This document shows positions 35,205 through 45,399 of a stretch of DNA of 64,000 nucleotides, in pieces. The notes below the pieces were generated by a model. That model saw only the letters and a program-made list of their open reading frames with translations. It made no database searches and was not told where the DNA came from. Location: the NCBI GenBank assembly GCA_963772445.1, contig CAVYXK010000019.1, positions 496,001 to 560,000 of the forward strand, read 5' to 3'. The DNA is from CAVYXK01 sp963772445 (GTDB lineage Bacteria; Pseudomonadota; Alphaproteobacteria; Acetobacterales; Acetobacteraceae). The position numbers and the translations under genes were made by a program. Each line of letters begins with the position of its first letter. Position 1 is the stretch's first letter.

Positions 35205-35483
35205 GGCGCGCCCATGTCATGCACTGCCGTGCCGCCCGAACAAAGCAAGGAATTGGAAACGCAGATTCACACAGATGCGCGCAGATGCACGCTGATAGAG
35301 CGTGTTGCTCCAAAATTCTTTTCGTCCGACTTTGACGCGGGGCTTGCCGAAGTTGATCGGCGTACTCGCCAACGGAGACGCAAGATGGTCCTCTCGATTT
35401 TCTGAGAATTCATCTCTGTGTTTCTGCGCCTCTGTGGTTATGCTCTCTTTCCTCTATCGCCGCGTTCGGTGTGAGGCTCACCG
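35205..35483. other. 279-bp insert of repeat-like sequence inside the peptide-transporter operon
   Basis: All other genes of this operon overlap or nearly touch, but dppD and dppF are separated here. The gap begins and ends with repeat-like phrases: CGCAGATTCACACAGATG near 35260 and TCTGTGTTTCTGCGCCTCTG near 35420, the latter followed by TGGTTATG. These resemble the 29-bp inverted repeat at 30372-30461 and the palindrome at 46148-46185. No credible gene or insertion-sequence ends were seen. It probably entered after the operon formed. Confidence 0.5.
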
Positions 35484-36464
<981 letters not shown>

Positions 36465-36607
36465 CGGACTAGGGCTGCAAAAGATCAAGTCAAACGCTGG
36501 GAAAACGCCAATTGACGAAATCGTGTGTGCCACTCGAGGCGCTCCTCTGCTCAAATCGCCGCAGGGATCTTCGTCCTCCATTAATTTAACGACAAAGGGG
36601 CACAGCG

Positions 36608-36913
36608 ATGAACCGGCAGACTATCGTCGAACCAGCCACGACCGACGCCATCTCCTCGGTGCAAGGCTTGGTGCATGATGGAATGGTGCAGATGAACAGC
36701 GCCGCGAAGGGGATTGTTCATACGATTTTCGACATCTCGGTGCAGGCGATGCAGCAATATCAACGCTTAGCGGAGCAGAACCTGGAGCTTTGCAGCGACA
36801 TGCAGGATGCGTTCCTGAAGAACGCTCAGCAGATTCGTGAGACGAACCTGAAATTATGGGCGTCGATGCCGATGGGCGAATGGTTCGAGACGGCTCGCTC
36901 AGCGCGGAACTGA
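36608..36913 (+). CDS. Phasin-family protein
   Basis: This encodes 101 residues, almost all helical: GLVHDGMVQMNSAAKGIVHT, then IFDISVQAMQQYQRLAEQNL and DAFLKNAQQIRETNLKLWAS. The Met/Ala/Gln-rich amphipathic helix is typical of small phasins that coat polyhydroxyalkanoate granules. No membrane or signal segment is present. It appears monocistronic. The assignment is by composition and helix pattern, so it is moderately certain. Confidence 0.7.
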   Translation: MNRQTIVEPATTDAISSVQGLVHDGMVQMNSAAKGIVHTIFDISVQAMQQYQRLAEQNLELCSDMQDAFLKNAQQIRETNLKLWASMPMGEWFETARSARN

Positions 36914-36984
36914 TACCCCGACATCACTCTCCCGCTCTGCGAGAGAGGTCGCCACGCGGAGCGCGGCTGGTGAGGATGCCGCGC

Positions 36985-37037
36985 CGGGGTGGGACCCTCA
37001 CCCGGTTCGCTTCGCGAACCGACCTCTCCCGCAGAGA
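36985..37037. repeat. REP-like palindrome (second copy)
   Basis: ACCCTCACCCGGTTCGCTTCG is followed by CGAACCGACCTCTCCCGC. This matches the repeat at 18115-18149 except for a few bases. Its pairing arm GCGGGAGAGG is at 37129-37138. A further small palindrome (CTCTCCCGCTCTGCGAGAGAG) lies at about 36925-36945. Confidence 0.75.
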
Positions 37038-37128
37038 GGCTGTGAATTTTTCATCCTCCCGCCCGGATCTCTGACGATCGGGGGTTGCGCGACAGGGACT
37101 CGTTGCGATTCGCTGCGATCTCGCACGA
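37038..37128. mobile_element. 91-bp solo end of the IS1182 element (MITE-like)
   Basis: This stretch is the reverse complement of the last 91 bp of the IS1182 element (19710-19800), with one mismatch seen (CTC against TTC in ACGAGTTCCTG). It starts with the terminal repeat GGCTGTGAA. Like the parent it lies in the loop between CCTCTCCCGC and GCGGGAGAGG. It has no coding capacity. It may be a mobilised short derivative or the scar of an excised element. Confidence 0.75.
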
Positions 37129-37183
37129 GCGGGAGAGGTGAACGGAGCTTGCGCCGGCGTTGGAGCGGCGACATCCAGGGGCG

Positions 37184-38422
37184 ATGGCAGATCCGACCCG
37201 AGAGGCTGCTTTCGATCTGCTGACATCGGTCCTCGACCACCGCAGGCCGCTGGAAGATGCGCTGGAGGCACTGCCACCCGCCACGGGGCGTGACCGAGCC
37301 GCGGCGCATCGGCTGGCGGCGGCGGTGCTGCGTCGCATGGGCACGCTGGACGCCGTGCTCGAGCCATTGCTCAGAAAGGCGCCTCCGACGCCGGTGCGGC
37401 ACGTGCTGCGGCTAGGTGCCGCTGGTCTGCTGTTGCTCGGCACGCCGGATCACGCCGCCGTGGCCACGTCGGTGGCGCTGGCGCGAGCACGTGGGCTGGC
37501 GCCGTTTGCCGGACTGGTGAACGCGGTGCTGCGCCGGGTGGCCGCGCTGGGTGCAGCAGCGCTGGAGGGCCTCGACGGGCCTCGGCTCGACACGCCGGCC
37601 TGGCTCTGGGCGTCGTGGGGAAAGCTGGCGCGACCGATTGCGCTCGCGCACCAGTCTCCGGCGCCGCTCAACGTCACTGTGCGGCCCGGCACCGAGCCAC
37701 CCGCAGGCGGTGAGACGCTACCGACTGGCTCCATTCGCCTCCCGCCGGGCACTCATGTCACCGAGCTTCCCGGGTTCGAGTCCGGCACATGGTGGGTGCA
37801 GGACGCCGCGGCCGCACTGCCGGCGCGGCTCCTGGGGGCGCGTCCGGGCGAGCGCGTCGCCGACCTCTGCGCCGCGCCTGGCGGCAAGACCGCGCAGCTT
37901 GCCGCTGCCGGCGCGCGGGTGGTCGCGGTCGAGCGCGACCGCCGGCGGCTGGCGCGGCTCAAGGACAACCTCGCACGGTGCCGCCTGTCGGCCGAGACGG
38001 TCGAGGCGGATGTCGCCCTGTGGCGGCCCTCCACGCCGTTCGATGCCGTGCTGCTGGACGCGCCATGTAGCGCCACGGGAACCATCCGCCGCCACCCGGA
38101 TATCCTGCACCTCAAGCGCCCGCGTGATGTCGCTGCGATGGCCGAAGCCCAGGACCGGCTGGTCGCGGCAGCCGCCGCGATGCTGCAGCCCGGCGGTCGG
38201 CTGGTTTACGCCGTCTGTTCGCTGCAGCCACAAGAGGGGGCCGCGCGCATTGAGGCAGCCCTGGCCCGTGGCGGGTTGCGCCACGCTCCCTTCGCCCCTG
38301 AGGAGCTGGCGGACTTGCCACAGGCTCGAACGCCGGAAGGCTATCTGCGTACGCACCCGGCGCTCTGGCCCGAGCGCGGCGGCATGGACGGATTCTTCGC
38401 CGCACGGCTGGTCAAGGAGTAG
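37184..38422 (+). CDS. rsmB: 16S rRNA cytosine-967 methyltransferase (RsmB/Sun family)
   Basis: This encodes 412 residues. The N-terminal NusB-like domain reads AAFDLLTSVLDHRRPLEDAL and LRLGAAGLLLLGTPDHAAVA. The methyltransferase domain has the SAM site VADLCAAPGGKTAQLAAAGA, and the two catalytic Cys lie in VLLDAPCSATGTIRRHPD and VYAVCSLQPQEGAARIE. It methylates C967 of 16S rRNA at C5. The ATG at 37184 gives the normal start (ADPTREAAFDLL). It follows the REP/solo-IS region closely, so its promoter may lie within that repeat. Confidence 0.92.
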   Translation: MADPTREAAFDLLTSVLDHRRPLEDALEALPPATGRDRAAAHRLAAAVLRRMGTLDAVLEPLLRKAPPTPVRHVLRLGAAGLLLLGTPDHAAVATSVALARARGLAPFAGLVNAVLRRVAALGAAALEGLDGPRLDTPAWLWASWGKLARPIALAHQSPAPLNVTVRPGTEPPAGGETLPTGSIRLPPGTHVTELPGFESGTWWVQDAAAALPARLLGARPGERVADLCAAPGGKTAQLAAAGARVVAVERDRRRLARLKDNLARCRLSAETVEADVALWRPSTPFDAVLLDAPCSATGTIRRHPDILHLKRPRDVAAMAEAQDRLVAAAAAMLQPGGRLVYAVCSLQPQEGAARIEAALARGGLRHAPFAPEELADLPQARTPEGYLRTHPALWPERGGMDGFFAARLVKE

Positions 38423-38517
38423 CTCGCGCCGTTCGGTGGGATACCGGTTTCCCGAATGAATGACCCGTGGCCGGCGGCGCTCACACCCGCCGTCATTAGG
38501 CCGGCCCCACGATCCGG

Positions 38518-38685
38518 CTACTTGATCTTGGCTTCCTTGAAGAGCACGTGCCGGCGGACGACCGGATCGTATTTCTTTAGCTCGAGTTTGCCGGTCTGCG
38601 TGCGCGCGTTCTTCTTCGTCACGTAGAAATACCCGGTGTCGGCGCTCGAGACGAGCTTGATCTGCACAGTATTGGTCTTCGCCAT
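38518..38685 (-). CDS. rpmG: Ribosomal protein L33
   Basis: This encodes 55 residues on the reverse strand: MAKTNTVQIKLVSSADTGYF, then YVTKKNARTQTGKLELKKYD and VVRRHVLFKEAKIK. These are the standard L33 features, and the Cys residues found in zinc-binding L33 forms are absent. It is a component of the 50S subunit. It converges with rsmB and lies 70 bp after glcB. Confidence 0.95.
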   Translation of the reverse strand: MAKTNTVQIKLVSSADTGYFYVTKKNARTQTGKLELKKYDPVVRRHVLFKEAKIK

Positions 38686-38755
38686 TCCGGTGTCCTCGGG
38701 CGGATTCCTCGGGAGGCGGTGAACATGCGCACCGGGTCGGCCTCCGTCAAGGCGG

Positions 38756-40921
38756 TTACCCCGTCTGCTTTGCCTGACGTCGGCGCTTGTGCAGGATGAA
38801 TTCGGTATAGCCGTTCGGCTGGGCGCGGCCCTCGAAGATCAGGTCGCAGGCCGCCAAGAACGCCGGCCCGTCGAAGGCCGGGGCCATCGGGCGATAATTG
38901 GGATCGCAGGCATTCTGCCGGTCCACGACGGCTGCCATCCGGCGCAGCGTCGCCCGGACCTGCTCCTCGGTCGCGATGCCGTGATGCAGCCAGTTGGCGA
39001 CATGCTGCGAGGAGATGCGCAGGGTCGCCCGATCCTCCATCAGCGCGACATCGTGGATGTCAGGCACCTTCGAGCAGCCGATGCCCTGGTCGATCCACCG
39101 GACCACGTAGCCCAGGATGCCCTGGCTGTTGTTGTCCAGCTCCTGCTGCACCGCGTCGGGCGCCCAGTTGGGCCGGTCGGCCAACGGCAGGGTCAAAAGG
39201 GCGGCAAGCGGGGTCGGCCTGCGGCCGGCCAGTTCCGCCTGCCGAGCCGCCACATCGACTTTGTGGTAATGCAGCGCGTGCAGCGTGGCCGCAGTGGGCG
39301 AAGGGACCCAGGCGGTGTTGGCCCCGGCCATCGGGTGGCTGATCTTCTGCGCCAGCATCTCCGCCATCCGGTCGGGCGCGGCCCACATTCCCTTGCCGAT
39401 CTGCGCCCGGCCCCGCAGGCCACAGGCCAGGCCGATATCGACGTTCCTGTCCTCGTAGGCCTTGATCCACACGGTGTCCCGCATGTCGTTCTTGCGGATC
39501 ATCGGGCCGGCTTCCATCGAGGTGTGGATCTCATCGCCGGTACGATCCAGGAACCCGGTGTTGATGAATACCACCCGGTCCCTGGCGGCATGGATGCAGG
39601 CCTTGAGATTGGTGGACGTGCGTCGCTCCTCGTCCATGATGCCCAGCTTGATCGTGTTGCGGGCCAGTCCGAGGAGATCCTCCACGCGGGAGAATATGGC
39701 ATCGGTGTGCGCGACTTCGTCGGGTCCGTGCATCTTCGGTTTTACGATATAGATCGAGCCAATACGGCTGTTGCGGAACTTGCCAGTCCCCCGCAGGTCG
39801 TGGAGCGCGATCAGCGAGGCTACGGCAGCGTCCAGCATGCCTTCGGGAATCTCGGCGCCGTCGCTGTCGCGCACTGCGTCGGTATGCATGTGGTGACCGA
39901 CATTGCGCACCAGCATGAGGCTACGGCCGGGAAGCGTAAGCGTGTCGCCGGATGGTGCGTGGTACTGGCGATCGGGTGACAGGCGACGGACTATCATTTG
40001 TCCGTTCTTCTCGAACGTATCCTCGAGCGTTCCCTTCATCAGCCCGAGCCAGTTGCGGTACGCGCCCACTTTGTCGGTAGCATCGACGGCAGCGATCGAA
40101 TCCTCGAGGTCCTGGATGGTGGTGATTGCGGCCTCCAGCACGACATCGGCGATGCCGGCGGGATCGTCCTTGCCGATCGGGCTGGTGCGATCGATCAGCA
40201 GCTCGATATGCAAGTTGTGGTGCCGCAGCAGCACCGCCGACGGCGCGGCTGCCTCGCCACGCCAGCCAGCGAGCTGGTCGGGATGAACGAGCGACGTTTT
40301 GCTGCCATTGGTCTGCGCTACAATAAGCTGACCCGCTTCGACCGCATAACCAGCCGCGGCGGCGTGGCGACCGTCTCGGAGCGGCGCGGCCTGATCCAGG
40401 AATTCCCGCGCCTGCGCTACGACGCGTGCTCCGCGGACCGTATTGTAGCTGCCGCCGCGCGTCGCACCGCCGTCCTCCGGGACAGCGTCGGTGCCATAGA
40501 GCGCGTCGTACAGGCTGCCCCAGCGCGCATTGGCCGCGTTCAGCGCATAGCGTGCATTGGTGACCGGAACGACGAGCTGCGGCCCGGCAATCAGCGCGAT
40601 CTCGGGATCGACATTCTCCGTAGCGACGGCAAAATCAGCCGGGTCCGGCTGAAGATAGGAGATCTCGCGAAGGAAGTCTTGGTATTCGGCCGGATCGATC
40701 GGTTTGCCGCGGTTGTCGCAATGCCAGGCATCGATCTGCCGCTGCAGCTCGTCGCGCTGGCGCAAGAGCGCCGCGTTGCGCGGTGCGAGCGCCCGGATCA
40801 TCTCGCCGAGCCCGCGCCAGAACGTGGTCGGTTCCAGGCCGGTGCCGGGCATGGCCTCGTGATAGACGAAGTCGAACAGCACCCGGGCGACTGTCAACCC
40901 GCCGACATCGACGTACTCCAT
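38756..40921 (-). CDS. glcB: Malate synthase G
   Basis: This encodes 721 residues from the ATG at 40921 (E. coli GlcB has 723); a GTG at 40942 would add 7. Hallmarks are EYVDVGGLTVARVLFDFV at the start, IQDLEDSIAAVDATDKVGAY, IGSIYIVKPKMHGPDEVAHT, KLGIMDEERRTSTNLKACI and FINTGFLDRTGDEIHTSMEA. The last group lines the Mg and glyoxylate site. The enzyme condenses glyoxylate with acetyl-CoA to malate. No glc or aceA genes are adjacent. It appears monocistronic. Confidence 0.95.
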   Translation of the reverse strand: MEYVDVGGLTVARVLFDFVYHEAMPGTGLEPTTFWRGLGEMIRALAPRNAALLRQRDELQRQIDAWHCDNRGKPIDPAEYQDFLREISYLQPDPADFAVATENVDPEIALIAGPQLVVPVTNARYALNAANARWGSLYDALYGTDAVPEDGGATRGGSYNTVRGARVVAQAREFLDQAAPLRDGRHAAAAGYAVEAGQLIVAQTNGSKTSLVHPDQLAGWRGEAAAPSAVLLRHHNLHIELLIDRTSPIGKDDPAGIADVVLEAAITTIQDLEDSIAAVDATDKVGAYRNWLGLMKGTLEDTFEKNGQMIVRRLSPDRQYHAPSGDTLTLPGRSLMLVRNVGHHMHTDAVRDSDGAEIPEGMLDAAVASLIALHDLRGTGKFRNSRIGSIYIVKPKMHGPDEVAHTDAIFSRVEDLLGLARNTIKLGIMDEERRTSTNLKACIHAARDRVVFINTGFLDRTGDEIHTSMEAGPMIRKNDMRDTVWIKAYEDRNVDIGLACGLRGRAQIGKGMWAAPDRMAEMLAQKISHPMAGANTAWVPSPTAATLHALHYHKVDVAARQAELAGRRPTPLAALLTLPLADRPNWAPDAVQQELDNNSQGILGYVVRWIDQGIGCSKVPDIHDVALMEDRATLRISSQHVANWLHHGIATEEQVRATLRRMAAVVDRQNACDPNYRPMAPAFDGPAFLAACDLIFEGRAQPNGYTEFILHKRRRQAKQTG

Positions 40922-40942
40922 GTTCTCGAACCTCTGTCCCAC

Positions 40943-41474
40943 GATCCCGCAACCGGCAACCGCCCGTCGCCGTTGTCTGAGGCTGCTGCGCCTGTGCTGT
41001 TCTTAGTGGGCTCCGGCATGGCCGGAAAGGCCGTCGGGTTCGCATGTGCGATTCAGGCTTCCGGGCTCTTGAAGAATCCCTCCAGGCTTCCAATGAGGGC
41101 GGCCCGCTGCGCCTTGCGTTGTTGAGGGAGGGCCGGAGCGTCCGATCATACCTTCCGCTGTTGGCCCGCTGGGGGTGCTTGAGGACCTCACGACGCCAGC
41201 TTTGCATACCTGTGTAGGTGCACCGCAGCGCCATTCTGAGCGGTGCAACTGCTCGGGCTCGGCCACGAAGCGGTCCTTCGGCTAGATGGTACCGCGATCG
41301 CCGGAAGCGCAAACGGAAACTCCTGATTGCCTCAGAGGGCCGAACTGTGGGACCTATCCTGGACTACCCGGCAGTATGAGAGATGCGGGCTAGGCAATTC
41401 GATGCGGAAAGCATAGTGTGCAGACATCATCCGGGCGCGCCCAACCCCCGTGAGTGTGAGCATAGGAGAAGTTT
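40943..41474. other. 532-bp stretch without a recognised gene
   Basis: It lies between the divergent glcB and acyltransferase genes and should contain both promoters. I see no conserved protein, tRNA, insertion-sequence end or strong terminator. Short open frames on both strands look like noise. The phrase CATAGGAGAAGTTT before 41475 is the acyltransferase ribosome binding site. Confidence 0.5.
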
Positions 41475-42548
41475 ATGCCCAGAAAGCTCGCGGGCGTCGA
41501 AGCGGGACGGGGTTTAGCCGCGACCCTCGTGGTATGCGATCACGCGAACGGTTTGTTTTATGGTTCGCTGGGGGCGGCACCCCTGTGGAACGCGTTCAGC
41601 TTTGGACATGCCGGCGTGGACTTCTTCTTCGTCCTGAGCGGTTTTATTATCTGTCACGTTCATTGGAAGGATATCGGACAACCAGAACAGGTCGGGTCAT
41701 ATCTCTGGAAGCGCTTTGTCCGAATTTATCCGACTTATTGGGTGGCGCTCGCTCTTTTCGTCCTGCTGTTCCTGATCAGCCCCGAGAGAGGGCGTCCCCT
41801 CTCGGGCGATATGCTCGTGTCCGGCTTTTTTCTCTATCCGCATCTCGGAGAGCCGATCCTTCGTGCTGGCTGGACGCTCCGGCATGAAGTGCTCTTTTAC
41901 GGCCTTTTTGCCCTGCTTATTCTGAATCGCCGGATCGGCAGCGGAGTGCTGCTGGCATGGGCAGTCTGCATTGTCTGGAACATGGCAGTCATCACGTTGG
42001 TCCGCCAGCCATACTACACTGGGATCGCCGCATTCTTGTTCTTCCGCATCTTCAATATTGAGTTCTTGTTCGGGATCGGTGTGGCATACCTGGTGCACCG
42101 TGGCGTGTCTTGGCGACCCTTGACTGCACTGGCCGTCGGATCTGCACTCTTCCTCGCTACCGGAATGTACGAGTTTTTTGGGCCTACACTGCCGATCGAG
42201 TGGCCCCCACGACAGCTTGGCTATGCCATCGGCGCCGCACTCGCGCTCTACGGGGCAGTAACGGCGGAGAACGAGGGGCGGTTGCCGGTTCCGGATATCC
42301 TGTTTCGTATCGGCACATGCTCTTATTCGATCTATCTCATTCATATGCTCCCGGTATTGATTCTTGGCTTCCTTGCCCAGCGGCTTGCGCGGTATGTGAC
42401 AGTGCCTTCCCTGCCGTTGTTCCTATTTGTCGTGTCGGTGTCTGTGGCAGTGGGTGTGGCCTTCTCGCAAGCAGTCGAGCAACCTCTCCTACGCAGGTTA
42501 CGCCGTGGTATTGGGCGCGGGGTCGTCGCATTGGGTACTCACGTATGA
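41475..42548 (+). CDS. Acyltransferase-3 family membrane protein (OafA/YrhL type)
   Basis: This encodes 357 residues with about ten membrane segments. The start RKLAGVEAGRGLAATLVVCD and HAGVDFFFVLSGFIICHVHW is the family signature, with the conserved His of the first segment (VVCDHANGLF). RFVRIYPTYWVALALFVLL and RAGWTLRHEVLFYGLFALLI follow. Such enzymes add acetyl groups to cell-surface sugars. The ATG at 41475 follows AGGAG at 7 bases. The substrate cannot be named. Confidence 0.88.
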   Translation: MPRKLAGVEAGRGLAATLVVCDHANGLFYGSLGAAPLWNAFSFGHAGVDFFFVLSGFIICHVHWKDIGQPEQVGSYLWKRFVRIYPTYWVALALFVLLFLISPERGRPLSGDMLVSGFFLYPHLGEPILRAGWTLRHEVLFYGLFALLILNRRIGSGVLLAWAVCIVWNMAVITLVRQPYYTGIAAFLFFRIFNIEFLFGIGVAYLVHRGVSWRPLTALAVGSALFLATGMYEFFGPTLPIEWPPRQLGYAIGAALALYGAVTAENEGRLPVPDILFRIGTCSYSIYLIHMLPVLILGFLAQRLARYVTVPSLPLFLFVVSVSVAVGVAFSQAVEQPLLRRLRRGIGRGVVALGTHV

Positions 42549-42679
42549 GCTGACTCTGGCAGCAGGAGCAGGATTCCGGTCTGGAGCTCGACCACAAGGA
42601 CAAGTTCGAATTGGACTAATCGCAGTAGGACTAATCCCTCGTTTGGCTCATGCTGCGGCACCCGGTCGGAGGGTGGGTC

Positions 42680-43258
42680 ATGGAAAAGGACCGGTTGGTT
42701 GCTTTCAGTGACGGCGTGATCGCCGTCATCATCACTATTATGGTGCTGGAGCTGAAAGTGCCCCAGGGTACCAGCCTGACGGCACTGGCCGCGGCCACGC
42801 CCGTGTTTCTGAGTTATGTGCTCAGCTTCGTGTACGTAGCCATCTACTGGAACAACCATCACCACTTTTTGCATCTGGTTCGGCACGTTGACGGCCTGAT
42901 TTTGTGGGCCAACATGCACCTTCTGTTCTGGCTCTCGCTTGTACCGTTCACGACAGGTTGGATGGGTCAGAACCACTTCGCCCCGGTACCGACCGCGGTG
43001 TACGGCGTTTCGCTGCTGATGCCGGCGCTCGCCTGGTGGGGTCTTCAATCGGCACTCATTCGCACGCAGGGGCGCGACTCAACGCTGGCGCGGGCTATCG
43101 GGCGCGATGTGAAGGGAAAGCTATCGCCTTTGTTCTACATTGTCGGGATCATCTCGGCATTCCTCGATACGCGCATAGCGGACGCAATGTACGTGGTGGT
43201 CGCATTGATGTGGTTGATTCCGGACCGGCGCATCGAGAGATCGATCCAGAGGTCCTGA
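42680..43258 (+). CDS. TMEM175-type potassium channel (DUF1211)
   Basis: This encodes 192 residues with six membrane segments. The signature RLVAFSDGVIAVIITIMVLE at the first helix (FSDGV motif) is followed by SYVLSFVYVAIYWNNHHHFL and LFWLSLVPFTTGWMG. Bacterial TMEM175 proteins form K+ channels as tetramers, with the first helix lining the pore. The ATG at 42680 has GGAGGG 8 bases upstream. It converges with the VanZ gene, 2 bp apart. Confidence 0.85.
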   Translation: MEKDRLVAFSDGVIAVIITIMVLELKVPQGTSLTALAAATPVFLSYVLSFVYVAIYWNNHHHFLHLVRHVDGLILWANMHLLFWLSLVPFTTGWMGQNHFAPVPTAVYGVSLLMPALAWWGLQSALIRTQGRDSTLARAIGRDVKGKLSPLFYIVGIISAFLDTRIADAMYVVVALMWLIPDRRIERSIQRS

Positions 43259-43260
43259 GC

Positions 43261-44454
43261 TCATCCGTGCTGCCGGCCGACGACCTGTGCGGACTGCGCC
43301 CGCCCGCTCGGAGAGTGTCCCGACAGCAGTGCGAAGATGCCGCCGATCAGCACTGCCATAACCGGGTCGGTGACCGAAGCAGAACGGCCCGGCAGATAGA
43401 CCTGCGCGAGACTGGTCGCGAATAGCACTGTCGCTGTCAGCGAAGTTGCCGCCTTGAGTCCGAAGCCAGCGCGGTCGAGCAGCCAGATCAGGCCGCCGAA
43501 CAGCAGAACCTTCTCGCAGAACGACTGCACGTCCACGGCAGTCGACCCGCGCATCAGCGGCAGAAAGGGAATCCAGTCGTAGCTCCGGGCCGCACCGAAG
43601 CGGAACGGCTCCAGTCGCCCGACGACGACCAGGCCGAGGAACAGCGCAGCCAGCACAACCATCCGTCCGGGCATCCAGCGCAGCAGAACCAGCCACACGC
43701 CCCATGCGACGAGCGCGCCGGCAATGTTGGACAGCGCGAGGGATGTATGCAGCATCACAATCCGGCCGGCGATCTCAACGCCGACAAGAGCGGGAAACAG
43801 CAGTATCCAACGGCGAAAACCGAAGATCTGCTCCACCACCGAGGCGAGGCACAGCCACACGATGGCGAAGCGCAGCAGCTCGCCTGGTGGCAGCGACGGC
43901 GCGTAAATCAGCGGTCTTATCGTGTGCCAATATTTGTGCAGGTTGATGGTCGGGACGTACGGGTAGAGCCGATAGCCCAGCCACGCCGCGATCAGTGTCG
44001 CCGAGGCGGGATTCTCGCCCAGTTCGCGCAGCAACGGCCATCGGAAACTGCCGCCGAGGGCGATCCCGGCACCAGCGCCGAGCAAAGATCCGATCGTGTT
44101 GGCGTACACATCGCCCATGGACGTCGTCCGGCCGACATCGCTGAACTGCAACAGCTCCATCGCGGCGCTGAGCAGCGCGCCGCCCAGCAGCGCCAGCCCG
44201 ATGCGAGTCGCACCAGCCAGGCGATCGGGCAGGCTACGAGCGGCGAGCAACCCGAACGGCAGATAGAGCAAGATGTTGGCAATAAGATCGCCGCGGCGGT
44301 CCCAGACGCGCCACGTGCTCAGGAGATAAGCCACCGGCCCGATCGGCAGGCCGCGATCACGGAACTGGAACGGGTAAAGCGATCCATACGCGATGATCGC
44401 CGTAATGATAGCGAGCGCTGCCGCCTCGCCTCTCTTGCCGAGGGTGCGTGGCAC
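43261..44454 (-). CDS. VanZ-family membrane protein
   Basis: This encodes 397 residues from the GTG at 44454, 8 bp after the LysR stop. The VanZ part is at the start: YGSLYPFQFRDRGLPIGPVA, DLIANILLYLPFGLLAARSL, LLSAAMELLQFSDVGRTTSM and GDVYANTIGSLLGAGAGI. A second, less conserved membrane part fills the rest, including another VanZ-like region (YDWIPFLPLMRGSTAVDVQS). VanZ relatives are linked to glycopeptide tolerance and surface structures, but their activity is unknown. It is the last gene of a GT2-LysR-VanZ run. Confidence 0.8.
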   Translation of the reverse strand: MPRTLGKRGEAAALAIITAIIAYGSLYPFQFRDRGLPIGPVAYLLSTWRVWDRRGDLIANILLYLPFGLLAARSLPDRLAGATRIGLALLGGALLSAAMELLQFSDVGRTTSMGDVYANTIGSLLGAGAGIALGGSFRWPLLRELGENPASATLIAAWLGYRLYPYVPTINLHKYWHTIRPLIYAPSLPPGELLRFAIVWLCLASVVEQIFGFRRWILLFPALVGVEIAGRIVMLHTSLALSNIAGALVAWGVWLVLLRWMPGRMVVLAALFLGLVVVGRLEPFRFGAARSYDWIPFLPLMRGSTAVDVQSFCEKVLLFGGLIWLLDRAGFGLKAATSLTATVLFATSLAQVYLPGRSASVTDPVMAVLIGGIFALLSGHSPSGRAQSAQVVGRQHG

Positions 44455-44462
44455 GACGCCGC

Positions 44463-45320
44463 CTATTGCCGCGCAAGCGAGTCGCCGTGCGCCAGTATGG
44501 CGTCGCACAGCCGCGCTGCCGGCGGCCGCAGCGTCCGTCCGGCACCAACCAGGACGAACTCCACCTCGTCCAGTTCGGGCAGCCCATCAGGACGCGGCAA
44601 TTCCGCCAGGCCGGCAGGAATCAGGCGGCGCGCCAAGCCAAGGATCCCGAGCCCCGCCAGCGCCGCGGCGCGCAGGCCAGTCAGGCTGCCGCTGATGCAG
44701 GCGACCCGCCAGGGCCGTCCGGCCCGTTCCAGCGCCGCAAGCACGCGCTCCCGCGTGATGCTGGGTGGCGGATATAGCAACAACGGCACCGGTTGATGCG
44801 GATCGACCGTAATGTCCGGTGCACCGGCCCAGACCAGCCGGTCCCGCCACACCAGCCGGCCCCGGTCCTGCCCGTCCGGCCGCTTTGCCAGCACCAGATC
44901 GAGCTCTCCGGCGTCAAGCTTTCCGTTGAGCCAACCGCTCAGTCCCACGGTCAGCTCAACATCGACCAACGGATGGCGACGCGTGAAGTCGCGTAGCACA
45001 TCGGGCAGGCGTGAGAACACGAAATCCTCCGAGGTGCCGAAGCGCAGCCGCCCGCGAATCGCGGCCGACTTGAAATATCCCTCCGCCCTGGCGTTGGCGT
45101 CGAGAATACCCTGGGCGAATGCCAGCATCGCCTCGCCGTCCGAAGTCGGCGTCACGCGATGTGTGTCGCGCACGAACAACCGGCGACCGACCGATTGCTC
45201 GAGCTTTCGCACATGCTGGCTGACTGTGGACTGCTGCAGGCCGAGCTCGCGTCCCGCTGCCGTGAAACTGCTGGTCCGGGCAACGGCCAAAAATGTCTTG
45301 AGATGCACCGGATCGAGCAT
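44463..45320 (-). CDS. LysR-family regulator
   Basis: This encodes 285 residues starting MLDPVHLKTFLAVARTSSFT, then AAGRELGLQQSTVSQHVRKL, the winged helix. The effector domain begins GRLRFGTSEDFVFSRLPDVL. It belongs to the LrhA/DhcR-like LysR subgroup by the FGTSED and LVLAKRP blocks. It sits between the glycosyltransferase and VanZ genes on the same strand, which is unusual since most LysR genes are divergent from their target. An upstream ATG at 45362 in the same frame is less likely. Targets are unknown. Confidence 0.85.
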   Translation of the reverse strand: MLDPVHLKTFLAVARTSSFTAAGRELGLQQSTVSQHVRKLEQSVGRRLFVRDTHRVTPTSDGEAMLAFAQGILDANARAEGYFKSAAIRGRLRFGTSEDFVFSRLPDVLRDFTRRHPLVDVELTVGLSGWLNGKLDAGELDLVLAKRPDGQDRGRLVWRDRLVWAGAPDITVDPHQPVPLLLYPPPSITRERVLAALERAGRPWRVACISGSLTGLRAAALAGLGILGLARRLIPAGLAELPRPDGLPELDEVEFVLVGAGRTLRPPAARLCDAILAHGDSLARQ

Positions 45321-45399
45321 TGCCGTTTTGTGCGAGAAAGCGATCGATCGTGAGCGCGCCATGCAGTTTTGGCAACCCGCCGCGCTCTCGCCTTCTCGG

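Noticed and set aside
38789..39979. 396-residue forward frame opposite malate synthase
   Set aside because: Antisense shadow of a very clear glcB.
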